A DNA stretch of 64,000 nucleotides, taken from positions 38,802,192-38,866,191 of the forward strand of contig NC_052616.1 of the NCBI RefSeq assembly GCF_016545825.1, read 5' to 3'. Below the pieces are notes generated by a model, which was given only the letters and a program-made list of their open reading frames with translations, had not been told where the DNA came from and ran no database searches. Of this stretch, positions 1 to 11,700 are shown piece after piece; position 1 is the stretch's first letter; every line of letters starts with the position of its first letter. Source of the DNA: Eucalyptus grandis. Taxonomy: Eukaryota > Streptophyta > Magnoliopsida > Myrtales > Myrtaceae. Position numbers and translations under genes: made by a program.

Positions 1-276
1 ATTCTTACCAATGGTCTTTACAATAGCATTGAGCACAGAGCCACGGTGAATTCGATAAAAGAAAGGATCTCAATTGCCATGTTCTTCAACCCTAAGCTGG
101 ACTCAGAAATTGGCCCAATCCAATCTCTAATGACTAAGGAAAGCCCAGCTTTATTTAGGAGGATTAAGACGGAGAAATATGTTAATGATTACTCTTCCCA
201 TAAGCTTGATGGAAAGTCATATTTAGAGAAGTTAAAGCTTCGGACGGAGAAGGCTGTTGCATTTGAAGTGGAGTGA
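1..276 (+). CDS. SRG1-like 2-oxoglutarate/Fe(II) dioxygenase, last exon only (upstream tandem paralogue)
   Basis: The window opens at, or within a base of, the first nucleotide of the last exon. The reading frame starts ILTNGLYNSIEHR and runs to TGA at 274-276. In the complete paralogue downstream the homologous exon begins right after an intron ending in CAG. The exon carries the distal iron-binding His (SIEHR) and the RxS 2-oxoglutarate-binding motif (ERIS), then the family's C-terminal tail. From its first Met-equivalent region it is about 75% identical to the last exon of the downstream gene by eye (about 19 differences in 75 residues), with no stop or frameshift. Exons 1-3 lie outside the window, so it cannot be said whether the whole gene is intact. 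The family oxidises small molecules (phenylpropanoid, alkaloid or hormone type) in the cytosol; the substrate cannot be read from sequence. Confidence 0.9.
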   Translation: MLTNGLYNSIEHRATVNSIKERISIAMFFNPKLDSEIGPIQSLMTKESPALFRRIKTEKYVNDYSSHKLDGKSYLEKLKLRTEKAVAFEVE

Positions 277-1575
277 ACGAGGATTCTGGAAGATCCTTGG
301 TGACCAACCTTAATTGACGAGTGAAGCATACTAAAGACATTATGCATTCAACAAGAGTTTGTCGCATCATATTGTAAATATATATAGTAAATCATTTTCT
401 ATGTTGCTTATAGTATTGGGTGTTATAGCACTGTTTGTCGAAAAAGCATAATGCTCTGTAACATAGCCATTTTGTTATACCAGTATCTTCATGGCTGAAT
501 GATATTGTATATTTCGATTTCAACAATACTACATGCATATGATCGTGGGTCTCTCTTGTTATTTACACATACAATTTTAGTTATAAACTACAAATCATTC
601 AAAAACGTTTCACTATACAACTTCAAAAGATTAAAAGGTATTAAGTGTCAAATTCAACTTTGAGAAACAATATAACCTAAAGCATCTCCATACTATTTTC
701 AATAATAACTTTTCATGCCACGACTTTATATGTATACTAAGATATTCTAATTCTTATGATCTTGTCTTCATACTCCTTCATAGAAGAAATTAAACAGAAA
801 CTATTAGATTATTCAATCTCTTGATCAAATAAAATAGAGTATGATCATAACCGAGATCACTAGATAAGTATTTCATTATAGAAAAATTGGCCCAATACAA
901 CCTCTGGTGACTAAGGAGAGTCTAGTGCTGTTTAGAAGGACAAAGATGAAAACATATTTATGTTACGATCCCCTTGAGATGAATCCCGAGATTGTTTAAC
1001 TGGGTGGGCATGTGTAAATCTCTAGTAAGGTGGCGCTTACACTTTGCATGACTCTTAAACCTTACCGACCATAGTTTAGTTTCTCGCTTACTCGGGTATA
1101 CTAGAGTTGTCACTAATCTATTTTTAGTTAGTTAAGAGTTGAGTTAGTGCGAGAGGACACCTTGATTATGCTTAATAGATATTTTGGATTGCAAGGACTT
1201 TGTTACATTAGTTTTACATAACACCCATTACCAATATCTTCATCTTTTAATAAAACATTATTCCATGCAAGGATTTCCAATGTCTATTCCTAAACATCAG
1301 AATCTATATGACCACGCATAAGTGCGCAATCCATAAATCATTCAATAGTGATAACCATATAATTAAAGATAAAAAGAAAAGAAAATGTAAAAATAAATCG
1401 TCGTTCCAAGAAAAATTAATATGAGGCATTATCATAAAGTCGTAGGATAGGACCCCATGAAAAATTTATAAGAAATAAATACGCATAAATCTAAGAATTA
1501 TATATTAAATGTGAATTTTAACTAAATGTAAAGTACTTCATGCACTAAAATAACAAAATACTCCTATATCGATCA
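277..1575 (+). repeat. 3' flank shared with the downstream paralogue (segmental duplicate, copy 1)
   Basis: Collinear with 55817-57155 apart from small indels, for example the shared stretches around 400-480 / 55950-56030 and 960-1100 / 56520-56660. It holds the 3' UTR and terminator region of the first dioxygenase gene, an exon relic (separate entry) and otherwise no gene. The homology shows that the unit of tandem duplication extended well past the gene. Confidence 0.85.
886..966 (+). pseudogene. Relic of a dioxygenase exon 4
   Basis: Read in frame from 886, this stretch gives IGPIQPLVTKESLVLF then RRTKMKTY, which matches the tail of exon 4 of both dioxygenase genes (IGPIQSL, TKES, LFRRIK, EKY). 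It has no upstream or downstream coding continuation. A shorter, further decayed version sits at the same relative position behind the downstream gene (56476-56540). The relic therefore predates the duplication that made the two genes seen here. Confidence 0.75.
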
Positions 1576-1579
1576 TGAC

Positions 1580-2415
1580 CCACTTTTAAACAAATTGATC
1601 ATAGGTGAAGCTATGATTTCCTTCATGTGTGAATGGATTACTTATATAGGTTGGAGGGAAAAACAAAGCTTTCTTAAAAAGGTGACTTGCTTCCATTGCC
1701 AAAAAAGCCATATACTTACACCAAAAGTAGTACTCCAATCATAGTGGGAGTTGAATCTCCCATTGTCAACTAGGTTGGATGTCAACCATCGAGATAGATT
1801 TATTGAGAAGAACTCTTGAACACAATGTTGTGGGATGAGGTCAACTCGTATCCTCCAAATAACTAGACAATTTAGTAAAAACATGCAAAGTTGTTTACAT
1901 TGAAGACTCATAATGCAGACAATAAGGGTTACCTCCCAGATTGTGAGACGTCCTCAATTCATTGATTAGTAAATGCTTGTGTTTTTAGACAAAGGAAGGT
2001 TCTAATACATTGAGGTCCCCTTCACTTCCATTTAAGGAACCATATGCTGTCAGTTCCTTGATTGTTGATTCCTCTAATAATTTTACATGTTAACAAAGAA
2101 GATCCATTGCTATTACCTTCTCACAATAGACTATCTTTCCCATTGGAGGCTATCAGGGGTTTGATTGCTCGAATTCTAAGGATTACATATTCTGGTAAGA
2201 TTTTTTGGAAAAGCAGAAAGTTCTAACTCCCATTATGCACATAATCACAAACTTTTGTGTCTGTCTCAAATGAAGGTAGGTGGGAAGTAATTATGTTGTG
2301 GAGTGGCTCCCACCCTGAAATCCATTTGTCTTTCCAAAAACTTACATGTTCTCCATTTCCTAAGCTCCATACTACTCATTTATGTAAAGTTTGCCATACA
2401 TTGGCAATTGGTTTC
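1580..2415 (-). mobile_element. LINE (non-LTR retrotransposon) fragment, zf-RVT region, copy 1
   Basis: On the minus strand, broken frames from about 2410 to 1640 give VVWSLGNGEHVSFWKDKWISG, NFLLFQKILPEYVILRILAI and WSTTFGVSIWLFWQWKQ. These are typical of the segment after the reverse transcriptase in plant LINEs (linker plus zf-RVT zinc-binding region). Stops and frameshifts are frequent. The homologous fragment behind the downstream gene keeps about 700 bp more at its 3' side, including RNase H; that part is deleted here. At 2415 the LINE is cut by the LTR of element D. Confidence 0.8.
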
Positions 2416-3327
2416 TGTAACAACCTAACTCATTTGTCTTTTTATTATAAGCATGCAAAAGCGTATATAACATCAATCTCCTAGACAACAAACAAGCAAC
2501 CAAGAAAGCACAACACAAAACACTATACTTTTACATTATGTTTGTACATTTACAAGCTTTTTCTTCACGGGCCCTTTTCTTTTTACATCATCCTTATATA
2601 TTTTTATAGGTCAAGGGTATTTCTATCTCCTTTAGCGTAAGGCAATTCCCAAACTGGTGTGAGACTTCCATGCCTACAAGTTTGAAAAATAAATGGGTGA
2701 GTCAAGGACTCAGTAAATATAATCACCAATCCTCTTCTAGAAGGATGACTTGTCATCAAATCAGGCATGCGAACATCTCATACACTACAACATTGATTGC
2801 AAATTAATAGCAAGCCATTACTTTACCTTGACTATATGCATTTGTTCATACCATCTTACCTTTAATATATGACCCACTTTTAGCTTACCAAACAAGCTAT
2901 CTTCAACTTATTGAACAAGCTACCTTTCCAAACAAGCTACCCTCAACTTATTAAGCAAGCCACATTTAACTCAACAAACAAGTTGCCTTCAACTTACTAA
3001 ACAAGCTACCCTGCCAAGTAAGCTTATTAAACAACATACGAGAACATATACAAAATGTTTGTTAACCGTCTCAATGATTTTTCCCATACTTGTAGGAGCT
3101 TTCAGCTTTAAGCTAGGCATTGGCCTCAAGCTAAGCATCCCATACTTTCAGGGGCTTCCTAGCTCAACTAAGGTATCCGACTTTCAAGCCAAGCATGTGA
3201 ACCATTTCAACTTACCATGAATGCATGCTCTACCTCAAACTTATTAAACAAACTCATTAAATAACACGCATAGATGCATGTACGAAGAAGTTCATTCATC
3301 AATCTAATCGTCCCTACGATTCATCTA

Positions 3328-3416
3328 GAATCCATCGGGCATTCGAAATCCACTAGGCATTCGCAATCCATTGGGCATCCAAAATCCACCGAGCATCCAA
3401 AATCCACCAAGCATCT
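3328..3416. repeat. 18-bp minisatellite, about 5 units, in the D LTR
   Basis: Units of the type GAATCCATCGGGCATTC / AAAATCCACCGAGCATCC repeat five times head to tail with a few substitutions each. The array lies wholly inside the LTR and codes for nothing recognisable. Confidence 0.85.
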
Positions 3417-4056
3417 TGTTCTCATGAACGAGGCATCGCTGAATGCCATGTGATGATGGGTCTTATCTTTCATTTTATAATCACACATTGCACAAGCGGG
3501 TTTATCATTTTTCCTCTTGGCCCATACAAGGCCTGATGGCATGTGTGCATGTTGTGTTATACAATACCACAACTACATAGTATGTTGAACAAGGCACAAG
3601 GTTTGTGGCTCAAACCAACTCATTTAAGAGTCGAGCAGGACCCATCTATGGCTTGAGGCATGCTTCCGCTCGTGGATCCATAATCATGAGCAAACCATAG
3701 AAAATATCGCAAGAACGGGTCATAGAATAATTAAAACGCATAAGCATGATTAAGAATACAACTAACTCAAACAACGTATCACAACGCTCTAGTCATGAGT
3801 TAGGGAATCCACTTATTCATGCAAAGACATGACTATCATGTTCATAGCCCAAACCCAATAACATAATATATCGCCCTAGTCAAGAATTAGAGATTTCACT
3901 TACCTAATGTGATAAAGACAGTTTTACCAAGAGATGGTCATTTGGTGGAGGCAGTGGTGGGCATGCAAGGCTGAAAGGGAGAGGGAGGCATGCAAGAGAG
4001 AGGAAAAGGGAGAAAATAAGTCTAGGGTTCATGAGAATGAAGGGGTGGTGCCTCCT

Positions 4057-4064
4057 TATTTATA
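4057..4064 (-). promoter_or_regulatory. TATA box of the D LTR
   Basis: On the minus strand the sequence reads CCTATAAATAAGG, a good TATA context. It lies about 0.5 kb inside the LTR in the element's own direction, where the U3 promoter is expected. Confidence 0.55.
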
Positions 4065-4570
4065 GGCCAAACTTACTTATTCTCCAAGGAAGATCCATGG
4101 CAATGATGACCACATCTTCTTTAACTTCCTCTCCAAGACAAATCTTTTGTGATGATGACCATATCTTCACTAACTTGTTCTCCAAGGTCCACCTTCTAGA
4201 GTTCTTTAGCCAATTTTCTTCATTTATGTGGGAGTGATTTGTCAATTCTCATTAAATGCCTAGATTTTGGTCATTATGAAGCTTAGATTTAGTCATATGC
4301 GTCTTATCAAAATTTGCTCTCCAAGCCAAGCCAATCTCTAGTATCTTCTATTTTGTTATTTTCTAAAGAATATAGCCAACATGGGAAATAGACCATTGGA
4401 AGCGCTAATAAGATTAGGTGAGAGTTTTTCATGTTCATCCACAATCGACTATCCCATTCGAATTGAGGTTCATAGCCAAATCACCCTTGCTTGGGTTGGT
4501 TTGTGGCTAAACTTGCCTACCGTAGCTAGGTCGGTGGCCCATCTCGTGGGTCAAAATCATGGATGTTACA

Positions 4571-4822
4571 ATTCCCCCTTAAAAAAATTTCATCCTCGAA
4601 ATTTCAAATGTACTTGGTCACCAAAATAGATGTGGGTACTTGTACTCCATTACTTCTTCGTTTTTTCAAGTTTCTTCTTTTATTTCAGGGCATTACCATA
4701 GGACCTTCACTAGGGAAATTGTAGTTACTCTCTTCTATCTACGATCCGCACCAGCTCTTGTGTATACAACACTTTGTCGTCTACTTCGATCTTTTTGAAG
4801 TTTAGCACGTGTGTCGAATGAG
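4571..4822 (-). pseudogene. End of gypsy D pol (integrase C-terminal region) and polypurine tract
   Basis: Read on the minus strand, the frame gives FKKIEVDDKVLYTR and, after a stop, ISLVKVLW. These match the C-terminal pol segment of Tekay/Del-type elements, as in elements C and E here. The polypurine tract is at 4571-4581. The coding stretch is interrupted at 4823 by a MITE, continues at 5417-5450 (MLRKYNPN), is interrupted again by element E, and resumes at 27642. Confidence 0.75.
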
Positions 4823-5416
4823 GTGATAAGTACACTAAAAGTGCCAAAAGTTGTGTATGACACTTACTTTAGTACCAAAAGTTTTCATTAGCTCACTCAA
4901 GTGCTAAATCGAAAAAAAAAAAAAAGATCACTTAAGTGCCAACAATAAGAAATTCCGACTAAATTAATTACGTGTCGTTTATAATTAAAATTATAATATG
5001 ACTTGGCAAATTCTTAAAAAAATCCAGTCCACGTGGCATTTCCACATGGCATGCTTGGCACTGAAGTGATCGCTTTTTAACAATGACTAATACCAAAGTT
5101 ATTACTTTATACAAACTTCAGCACTCAAGTTATTACTTTAGATAAAATTTGGCACTTAAATTATCACTATTTACAACTTTTTGACGGCATCATCTAGGGT
5201 TTATGCTGGCCAGGCACATCTGTGAGCCACATAAGACTGAGAAATTAATAAAATATAACCACGTTGGATTTCCGATAACTCGAACCAAAGTTGGCACTTA
5301 AATGATCTTTTTTTTTTTTTTTTTTTTAAGTGGCACATAAGAGATTCGAAAAAAAAAATTGCCACCAAAGTGAATGCCATATCCAAGTTTTGGCACTTCT
5401 AGTGTACTTATCTCAC
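4823..5416. mobile_element. MITE with GTGATAAGTACACT terminal inverted repeats
   Basis: The left end is GTGATAAGTACACTAAAAGTG; the right end read inverted is GTGAGATAAGTACACT. Sub-terminal segments (AAAAGTTGTGTATGACACTT and similar) are also repeated in inverted orientation. It splits the integrase C-terminal coding sequence of D, whose two halves rejoin across it. The flanks on the minus strand are CTAATTCA and CTCATTCG, a degenerate 8-bp duplication. A-rich (about 4907) and T-rich (about 5311) tracts lie inside; there is no coding capacity. A MULE- or hAT-related family is possible. Confidence 0.75.
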
Positions 5417-5450
5417 TGAATTAGGATTATACTTTCTCAACATGCATACA

Positions 5451-8400
5451 TGTCATGCCACAAACCCCAGGCACGCACACACCCCTCGATGGTCGACTAA
5501 AATTTGCGACGTTCCTAGGATGCGTTGCCAACCCTTTTTATTTTATGCACATGCGGAAGCAAATTAAACAAACCCAAGACTACAACAAACATGAGATAGA
5601 AAAGCAGGACAACCCAATTTCAAATAAACACACTTTATATACAATCCAAGTCAATCATACAAGTCTACACACTAAGGTCTGCCCTAAAAGAACTACCGAA
5701 CAACCTCTACTCCGGATCCCTTCGACTCAGGCTCGGGATCCTTCACGACACCCTCCGGAATCTCCAGACTAAGGACCAAAAAAATTGTAAACCACGACAG
5801 GGTGAGAATAAATCTCAGTGAGTCGACACTCTAAACCTCGATTAAGATGAAAATTCGCTCAAGGGCGTCCTAAACATACACCACTCATAAATTACCTTGC
5901 CACAGCACCTACCTGCACATTAGTGCACCTCATAAAACACATGCATACAGTAATTGCATTCAATAGCTGGAACGCATCATATCACTCATCAAACAATACA
6001 TAGAGATCTTGATTATATGGCCAAATCGTTATGACACGTTCCATTCCGTGCCACAAAATTTCATCCCATAATCAAGCGGGGGTAACTTATATCAGTGGTT
6101 CAATCCATACCCGATATTCACTTTCAATATTCAAATTCCAAATTCAAACTCAACATTCAAACTCAAGGTTCTAGAGGTGGTCCCTCCCACAAAGTTTCGA
6201 TATCGTGTGGCACTTAGTCCTTGACCACAATAAGAAATAACTCGAGACACTAGATGTGGCTCCCACGAAATCACACTGTCATGTAGCACTTAGTTCTCGA
6301 TTATCATAAGCAATAGCTCTAGTTACTAGAGGTGGCTCTCATGAAGTCACGTTGTCATATAGCACTTAGTTCTCGACTATCATAAGCAATGGTACAGGGT
6401 TCTAAAGGTGACTCATATGAAATTTTATTATCGTGCCCACTAGTCCTTTACCTGCTCACAACCATTTGGTTTTCTCAACACAACATATCATCTTTCAATA
6501 GGTACCACATAAAGCCATAACAATAAACCACAATCATGGCACAACCATTTGAGCCTCATCACGCATAACTTCTAAGCATATCACAAGTCAACCACATCCC
6601 CAAATAGGTATGGTTCAGCAAGTATAACATCAAAAACAATCACAAAAACTGATATCGGTCCTAATCGGCAGAAACGGTCCACTCGTGCGTCTTCGAGTTT
6701 AAATACGGAAATCTAATCAAACGAGTTTGGAAAATTCCAAAATTTGAATATGTTGTAAAAGACATATAAGCAAACATTTTTCATGAAGACACCTTAACCA
6801 ATATTCTTCTAGATTAAGCTTAGTAATCGCTCAATCCAATACATAAACTGTGTTCATTTTTAAAAAGTCTTTTTTCCGAAATCAGTTTGGTTCGAGATAC
6901 AAAAATTATCCATTTAATTTGAAATTTGACTATGTTAAACGAAAAAATGTGACAAACAACTTTTGTGAAGAAACCATTTTGAAATTCAAACCCTAAGAGT
7001 TGATAAAAATATCTTGAATCCCAAAAGGTCACTAGTTCCAATGAAAACAGAGATTCTATTTTGAAATGACGAAATTGATATTTCATTCGTTTAAATCCCT
7101 AAAATCTTGAGTAAAATATATGTTGTAATTGAGGATATCTAAAAGCATTTTTCAAGTAGGAATCAACCTCAAAGTCTCAGTACATTTCGATCCACGAAAA
7201 TGAAAACGGCGAGGGTCCATAAATCAAATTTGGGAAAAATCCATTGAATTGGACTAATCCCTCATCATTAGTGCTAATCTCACCAATTAGATTATGATCA
7301 ATCCATCTTAAGGTTAATCTAACCATTCTAGATTAGCACTAAACCATATTAAGATTAGTCTCACTTAGTACTAATCTAAGTAAGCTAATTAACACTAAAC
7401 TAACCTCCTAAGTACAATTAGCAACCTAATCAAGGATTAGGGAGTTAACTCACCAGATTAGCGAGCCGACAAGTTCATGGCGACGGCGATAAGAAGGCGG
7501 TGAAGACCAGTGTCTACGACGGTGCCAAGGGAGGTTCGAAAGATGTTGAAAATAGCCCAGCAAGTTTCTGCCCTTAAATTGAAACTCGGTTCTGCTTCTA
7601 GTGTGGATTGAGCCGGTCTCGGTGGCTGTTGGCGCAACTTGGCTGGAACGGGCTAGGCGGGTGGCGAATGGCAACGGCGAAGCTACGATAATCGAGCAGC
7701 ATGAACGAGCGCGGGATTGGAGTCGTGGATGAGAACTGCAACTGCTGTGGTTGGTTCGGGTGAGCTGGCTTCGGCGAGGGCTTGCTATTTCAATCCAAGG
7801 CTAGTGCTGGTACTCTGGTCTTGCTTCAACAATGGAGGATGTGAAATGATGAAGAAGAAGGAAGAGAAGGCAGCACAAGGCTTTTACTGGTTCTCTCTAG
7901 TTTTCTAGCTCCAAAACAACAAGAATGGAGGAAACAAAGGCAAGAAAAAAGAAGAAGAGGGGCTATAGCTGGAGGGGGACCACCAAGCCTCCAAAGTCCT
8001 CAACAAATATCCCAATTCACTCAAGTTCAAGGCCCCAGAGCTTCAGCCCTATCCTCTACCCATTTTCCTTCACCAATCTTCCTCCACAAGCCACTCTAGG
8101 TGGTCCAAAATGTTGCTCCCCCCATGGCTACGACATTTGAGCATTCCTCCTCAATTTCCATTCAATTTCATTCCAAATGGCCTCAATTAAATGGCCAAAT
8201 TGCTAAGGTAGATGCCCACTTCAAATTCTACCATTTTCCTCAACAAATAATCCAACTTGGATGCCAAAAGTGCATTAAAAAACGGGCCTCCGAATTTACC
8301 GGTCCAATTCCGCCAAACTTTGATTTTTCGCCGAAAATTCGAACTCGCCGAAAATTATTCAGAGAATAAGTCGATGTTCCTAAAATAAATCATAACATGA

Positions 8401-8947
8401 TAGAATTTTCAATTTCTAAAATCGAGTTCAATTCCACGGTTAATTTCAACTAGACGCGATTTCAACGTGACCTAACCTATTGAGTAGCTTTCAGAAATTT
8501 TTAGCGCATTTGACCCGTGGCCGATTGTTTTCGATCAACATTGTATATCTTCGACCCATTGGCGACTCTCGGTTATCATGAAAATCTCACGGTTTCAAAT
8601 ACAGGCATCGGGTACCGAACTGACAGAAAATTAGATGAGTGCCATTCGACGCGAATTTTGCAATCAAGTGGAATCACCACAGTTTAATTGCGTGCCTCTA
8701 TCAAATCGACCTATATCCAATCACTAATCGCTTATAACGGTGCTGTATTGACCTTTGTCGATTATCACAGTTGAGCAGTCGATTTCTAATCGAATTCTCA
8801 AGTCCATTGCATTTAGATTCCTTAATGGCTTCACCCGGTAGACTAGTTATCTCATGAGTAGCCAACTCAGAGAAAAATGCCATAGGCGCGTCTATGAAAA
8901 GCCTTTTTCATTTTAACGAAAATAGGATTGAAAATTAGGATGTCACA
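5451..8947 (-). repeat. 3' LTR of gypsy element E
   Basis: About 3.5 kb, bounded by TGTCA at the left and GGATGTCACA at the right (TGTGACATCC in element orientation). It aligns throughout with 12693-15794 plus 26050-27641. A polypurine tract abuts its right edge at 8948-8960. Internal features are an imperfect tandem repeat of about 75-80 bp (6168-6450), an AT-rich middle, and a GC-richer block (about 7440-7710) matching 14690-14970 in the other LTR. Short ORFs inside it are not conserved between the two LTRs and are not genes. Confidence 0.85.
6168..6450. repeat. About 4 imperfect tandem units (75-80 bp) in the E LTR
   Basis: Each unit contains ACTAGAGGTGGCTCCCAC, a CACTTAGTTCTCGACTAT core and CATAAGCAATAG. 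The same array is at 13405-13690 in the other LTR, so it was present when E inserted. Confidence 0.75.
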
Positions 8948-8960
8948 ACTCTTCCTTTCT
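8948..8960 (-). promoter_or_regulatory. Polypurine tract of element E
   Basis: Minus-strand AAGAAAGGAAGAGT immediately precedes the LTR start TGTGACATCC, the expected second-strand primer position. Confidence 0.7.
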
Positions 8961-8989
8961 TATAAAAATTTCGTCCTCGAAATTTAAAC

Positions 8990-10500
8990 CATTACAATTC
9001 TTACTAAAAAAGGTGGGGGTGTTGGCGTTTCATTGAGTCTTCACTTTCCTAGATTGCTCCGTCTGTCCCGTGGTGTTGTCAGATCACTTTGAGTAACGAG
9101 ATCGTTTTGGTGTGCAGAACTTGTTCCTTGCGGTCCATAATCTGAACTGGTCTCTTCATGTACGACACTCTGTGGTCTACGTCTAATTCATCAAAATTCA
9201 GTACATGGGTCGGGTCAGGCTCATGTTTTCTCAACATCGACATGTGGAAGACGTCATGCACTTGCGCCAATCTTGGCGGTGGCGCAAGACGATACGCTAG
9301 AGTCCCTATTTTCTCCAAAATCTCAAAGGGACCAACGTACCTTGGACTCGGTTTCCCTTTCTTGCTGAAGCGCGAAGTGCCCCTCATTGGTGACACTTTA
9401 AGATGGTCGCGTTCACCAACTTGGAATCCCATTGGTCTTCGCCACTTATCTGCATAGCTTTTCTGCCGACTTTGAGCGGTCTTTAATCTTTCCCTGATAA
9501 TTATAACTGCATCCACTGACTATTGAATCAATTATGGGCCTGTAATCTTCCGCTCTCTAACTTCATGCCAACAAACTGAAGTTCTACACGCTCTGCCATA
9601 TAACGCTTCAAACCATACCATCTGAATACTCTGTCGGTAGCTGTTATTATAGGTGAGCTCAACTAGATGGAGCTGTTCCTCCTAGCTTTCTTTGAAGTCC
9701 AACAACACACAAGCTCGCAGCATGTCCTCAAGGGTTTGAATTGTCTTCTCAGACTGGCCATCCGTTTACGGATGATAGGCCGTGCTATACTACAGCTTCA
9801 TTTCTAAGGCAGTTTGTAACATTTTCCAGAAGGCTGTTGTGAACTTCAGGTCTCGATTAGAAGTAATCATCATTGGCACTTCATGTAGACGAACTATTTG
9901 ATGTGCGTACAACTTTGCATACCTATCCAAGGCGTAGTCCTTTCGTACGGCGATGAAATGGGCAGACTTCGTCAATTTGTCAACCACAACCCATATGGAA
10001 TCATTACCCCTCTAACACCTTCGTAAGCCCATCATAAAGTCCATTGTGATGTGTTCCCATTTCCACTCGGGAATCTCGAGAAGCTGCAGAAGTCCTCCTG
10101 GCTTACAATGTTATGTCTTCACTTGCTGACACATCAGACACTGGGCAACATGATTGGCAATATCCGCCTTCATACCGATCCACTAATAGTATTGACGCAG
10201 ATTTTGATACATCTTCGTACTGCCTAAATGAATGCTGTAACTGCTATGATGAGCTTATGACAAAATCTCCTCCTTAAGCTCTGCATCGTCAAGTACACAC
10301 AATCGTCTACAAAACCTCAGTGTTTCTTCATCAGAAATTTGGAAGTCAGCCTTTCTCTTGTTTGCATCTTCTTGCAGGATTTTCTGGATATCTAGGTCTA
10401 TCAACTAAAGCGTCTTGATACTGATCTGCACTTTCGGTTCAATTTGGAAGGTGGCCATAAGATTTGAAAGATGACCTACCTCTAATTTGAAAACCAAATC
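8990..10500 (-). pseudogene. Gypsy E integrase (decayed)
   Basis: Minus-strand frames include [10 protein letters not shown] and the zinc-binding remnant around 10130, KSAHFIAVRKDYALDRYAKL (9900-9970), and the C-terminal part with [20 protein letters not shown] and SMLRKHEPDPTHVL (9079-9516). Many stops and frameshifts separate them. At the second catalytic Asp of the DDE triad the sequence reads TSNRD instead of the usual SDRD, so the catalytic residue is changed to Asn. The protein cannot be functional. Confidence 0.85.
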
Positions 10501-10539
10501 TCTAGCTCCTCCAAGTAAAATCCACTCCTGATTCACCAT

Positions 10540-11290
10540 CTACGCGAACAAAGACTTTCGACTCAACGCATCTGTGACCTTATTAGCCCTTCCAGGATGA
10601 TACAGGACGTCGCAATCAAAGTTCTTGAGAAGTTCCATCCAGCGACGCTGTCTCATATTCAACTCTTTCTGAGAGAATAGGTACTTGAGACTTTGATGAT
10701 TTGGAAAGATCGGGAACCTTTCTCCACACAAGTAGTGTCTTCAAATCTTCAGAGCGAAGATGATCGCTGCGAGTTCTAAGTCATGCGTTAGGTAATTCAG
10801 CTCATGAGGTATCAACTAACGGGACGCATATGCAATAACTCTGCAATGCTGTATTAACACACAACCCAGTCCTTTGAATTACGTATCACTATAGATCTCA
10901 TATCCTCCAGGACTAGATGGAATTGTCAGCACTAGTGCGGTAGTCAGCTTCTGCTTAAGCTATTGGCAACTATGCCTGCACTTATCTGTCCACACGAACT
11001 TTTCTTCATTCTTCGGTAATTGAGTCAACGGCGAGGCTAACGCTAAGAATCCTTTCATGAACTGTCTGTAATAACTTGCTAAAACCAAGAAATTTTTTAT
11101 CTCTGTCACTGTTGTCGGTCTTGGCCAGTTGATAACTACTTCAATTTTGGTTGAGCCCATGGACATTCCTTCATTTGAAATTACGTGACCTAGGAAAGCG
11201 ATACAAGTCGACCTAAAACTCGCACTTACTGAACTTGGCATACAGTCCATTCATAGAGTCTGAAGCACTGTCCTCATATATCTTTCGTGC
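10540..11290 (-). pseudogene. Gypsy E reverse transcriptase C-terminal part and RNase H (decayed)
   Basis: Minus-strand fragments: VEEHERYMRTVLQTL then AFLGHVISNEGMS and INWPRPTTVTEIKNFL (RT thumb/connection, 10960-11290), followed by [20 protein letters not shown] and [20 protein letters not shown] (RNase H end, 10540-10731). The N-terminal RT with its catalytic YxDD-type motif is absent: homology stops at about 11300. Confidence 0.85.
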
Positions 11291-11299
11291 TCCTCAACT

Positions 11300-11700
11300 A
11301 TCGTATCCACAGTAGTTGTCAAATAACCTTGACAACCCCCATCTAACAAATGGGTTGCCTAAAGCGACGAGATTAAAGGGATCAAGGGTCCTCCTCGACT
11401 TTTGATAAATTCAAAACTTTCATCTGTCAACGGGTCAAACTATATTACATTACAATAACAATTCATTACAACAAAAGCTCCTCGAGCCAAATCTTTTCAT
11501 ATATGACATCAAAGTTATACATATGCAAGATCGCCATGTACAATTCTAGTCAGCGATTCTCTTTTCTACAACTTCATTACAACAAACTGACGTTCTATAA
11601 GCTTAACCAAAATTCCGTTGCGCCACTCTAATAAAATTAATCCAAAAACATTCTTTCTCCTGATCAATGCATAGCTCGGTTCATTCATGTCCCATTTGCC
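11300..11700. other. Unexplained block replacing protease and N-terminal RT in element E
   Basis: Between the RT remnant and the gag zinc-knuckle remnant, where protease and catalytic RT should lie (well over 1 kb), there are only about 400 bp with no recognisable frame on either strand. It begins near TTGACAACCCCCATC. It may be an unrelated LTR or filler fragment left by a deletion. I see no gene. Confidence 0.45.

Larger units (their letters stand above)
2416..4570 (-). mobile_element. 3' LTR of gypsy element D
   Basis: The LTR is bounded by the inverted ends TGTAAC and GTTACA. It directly abuts a polypurine tract (minus-strand TAAGGGGGAAT, 4571-4581) that follows a decayed integrase C-terminus, which identifies it as the 3' LTR of a minus-strand Ty3/gypsy element. 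It is inserted in the LINE fragment. It contains a region of degenerate repeats around AACAAGCTACC (about 2880-3010), an 18-bp minisatellite (3328-3416) and a minus-strand TATA box (4057-4064). No intact partner LTR is visible, so the 5' end of D is lost. Confidence 0.8.
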
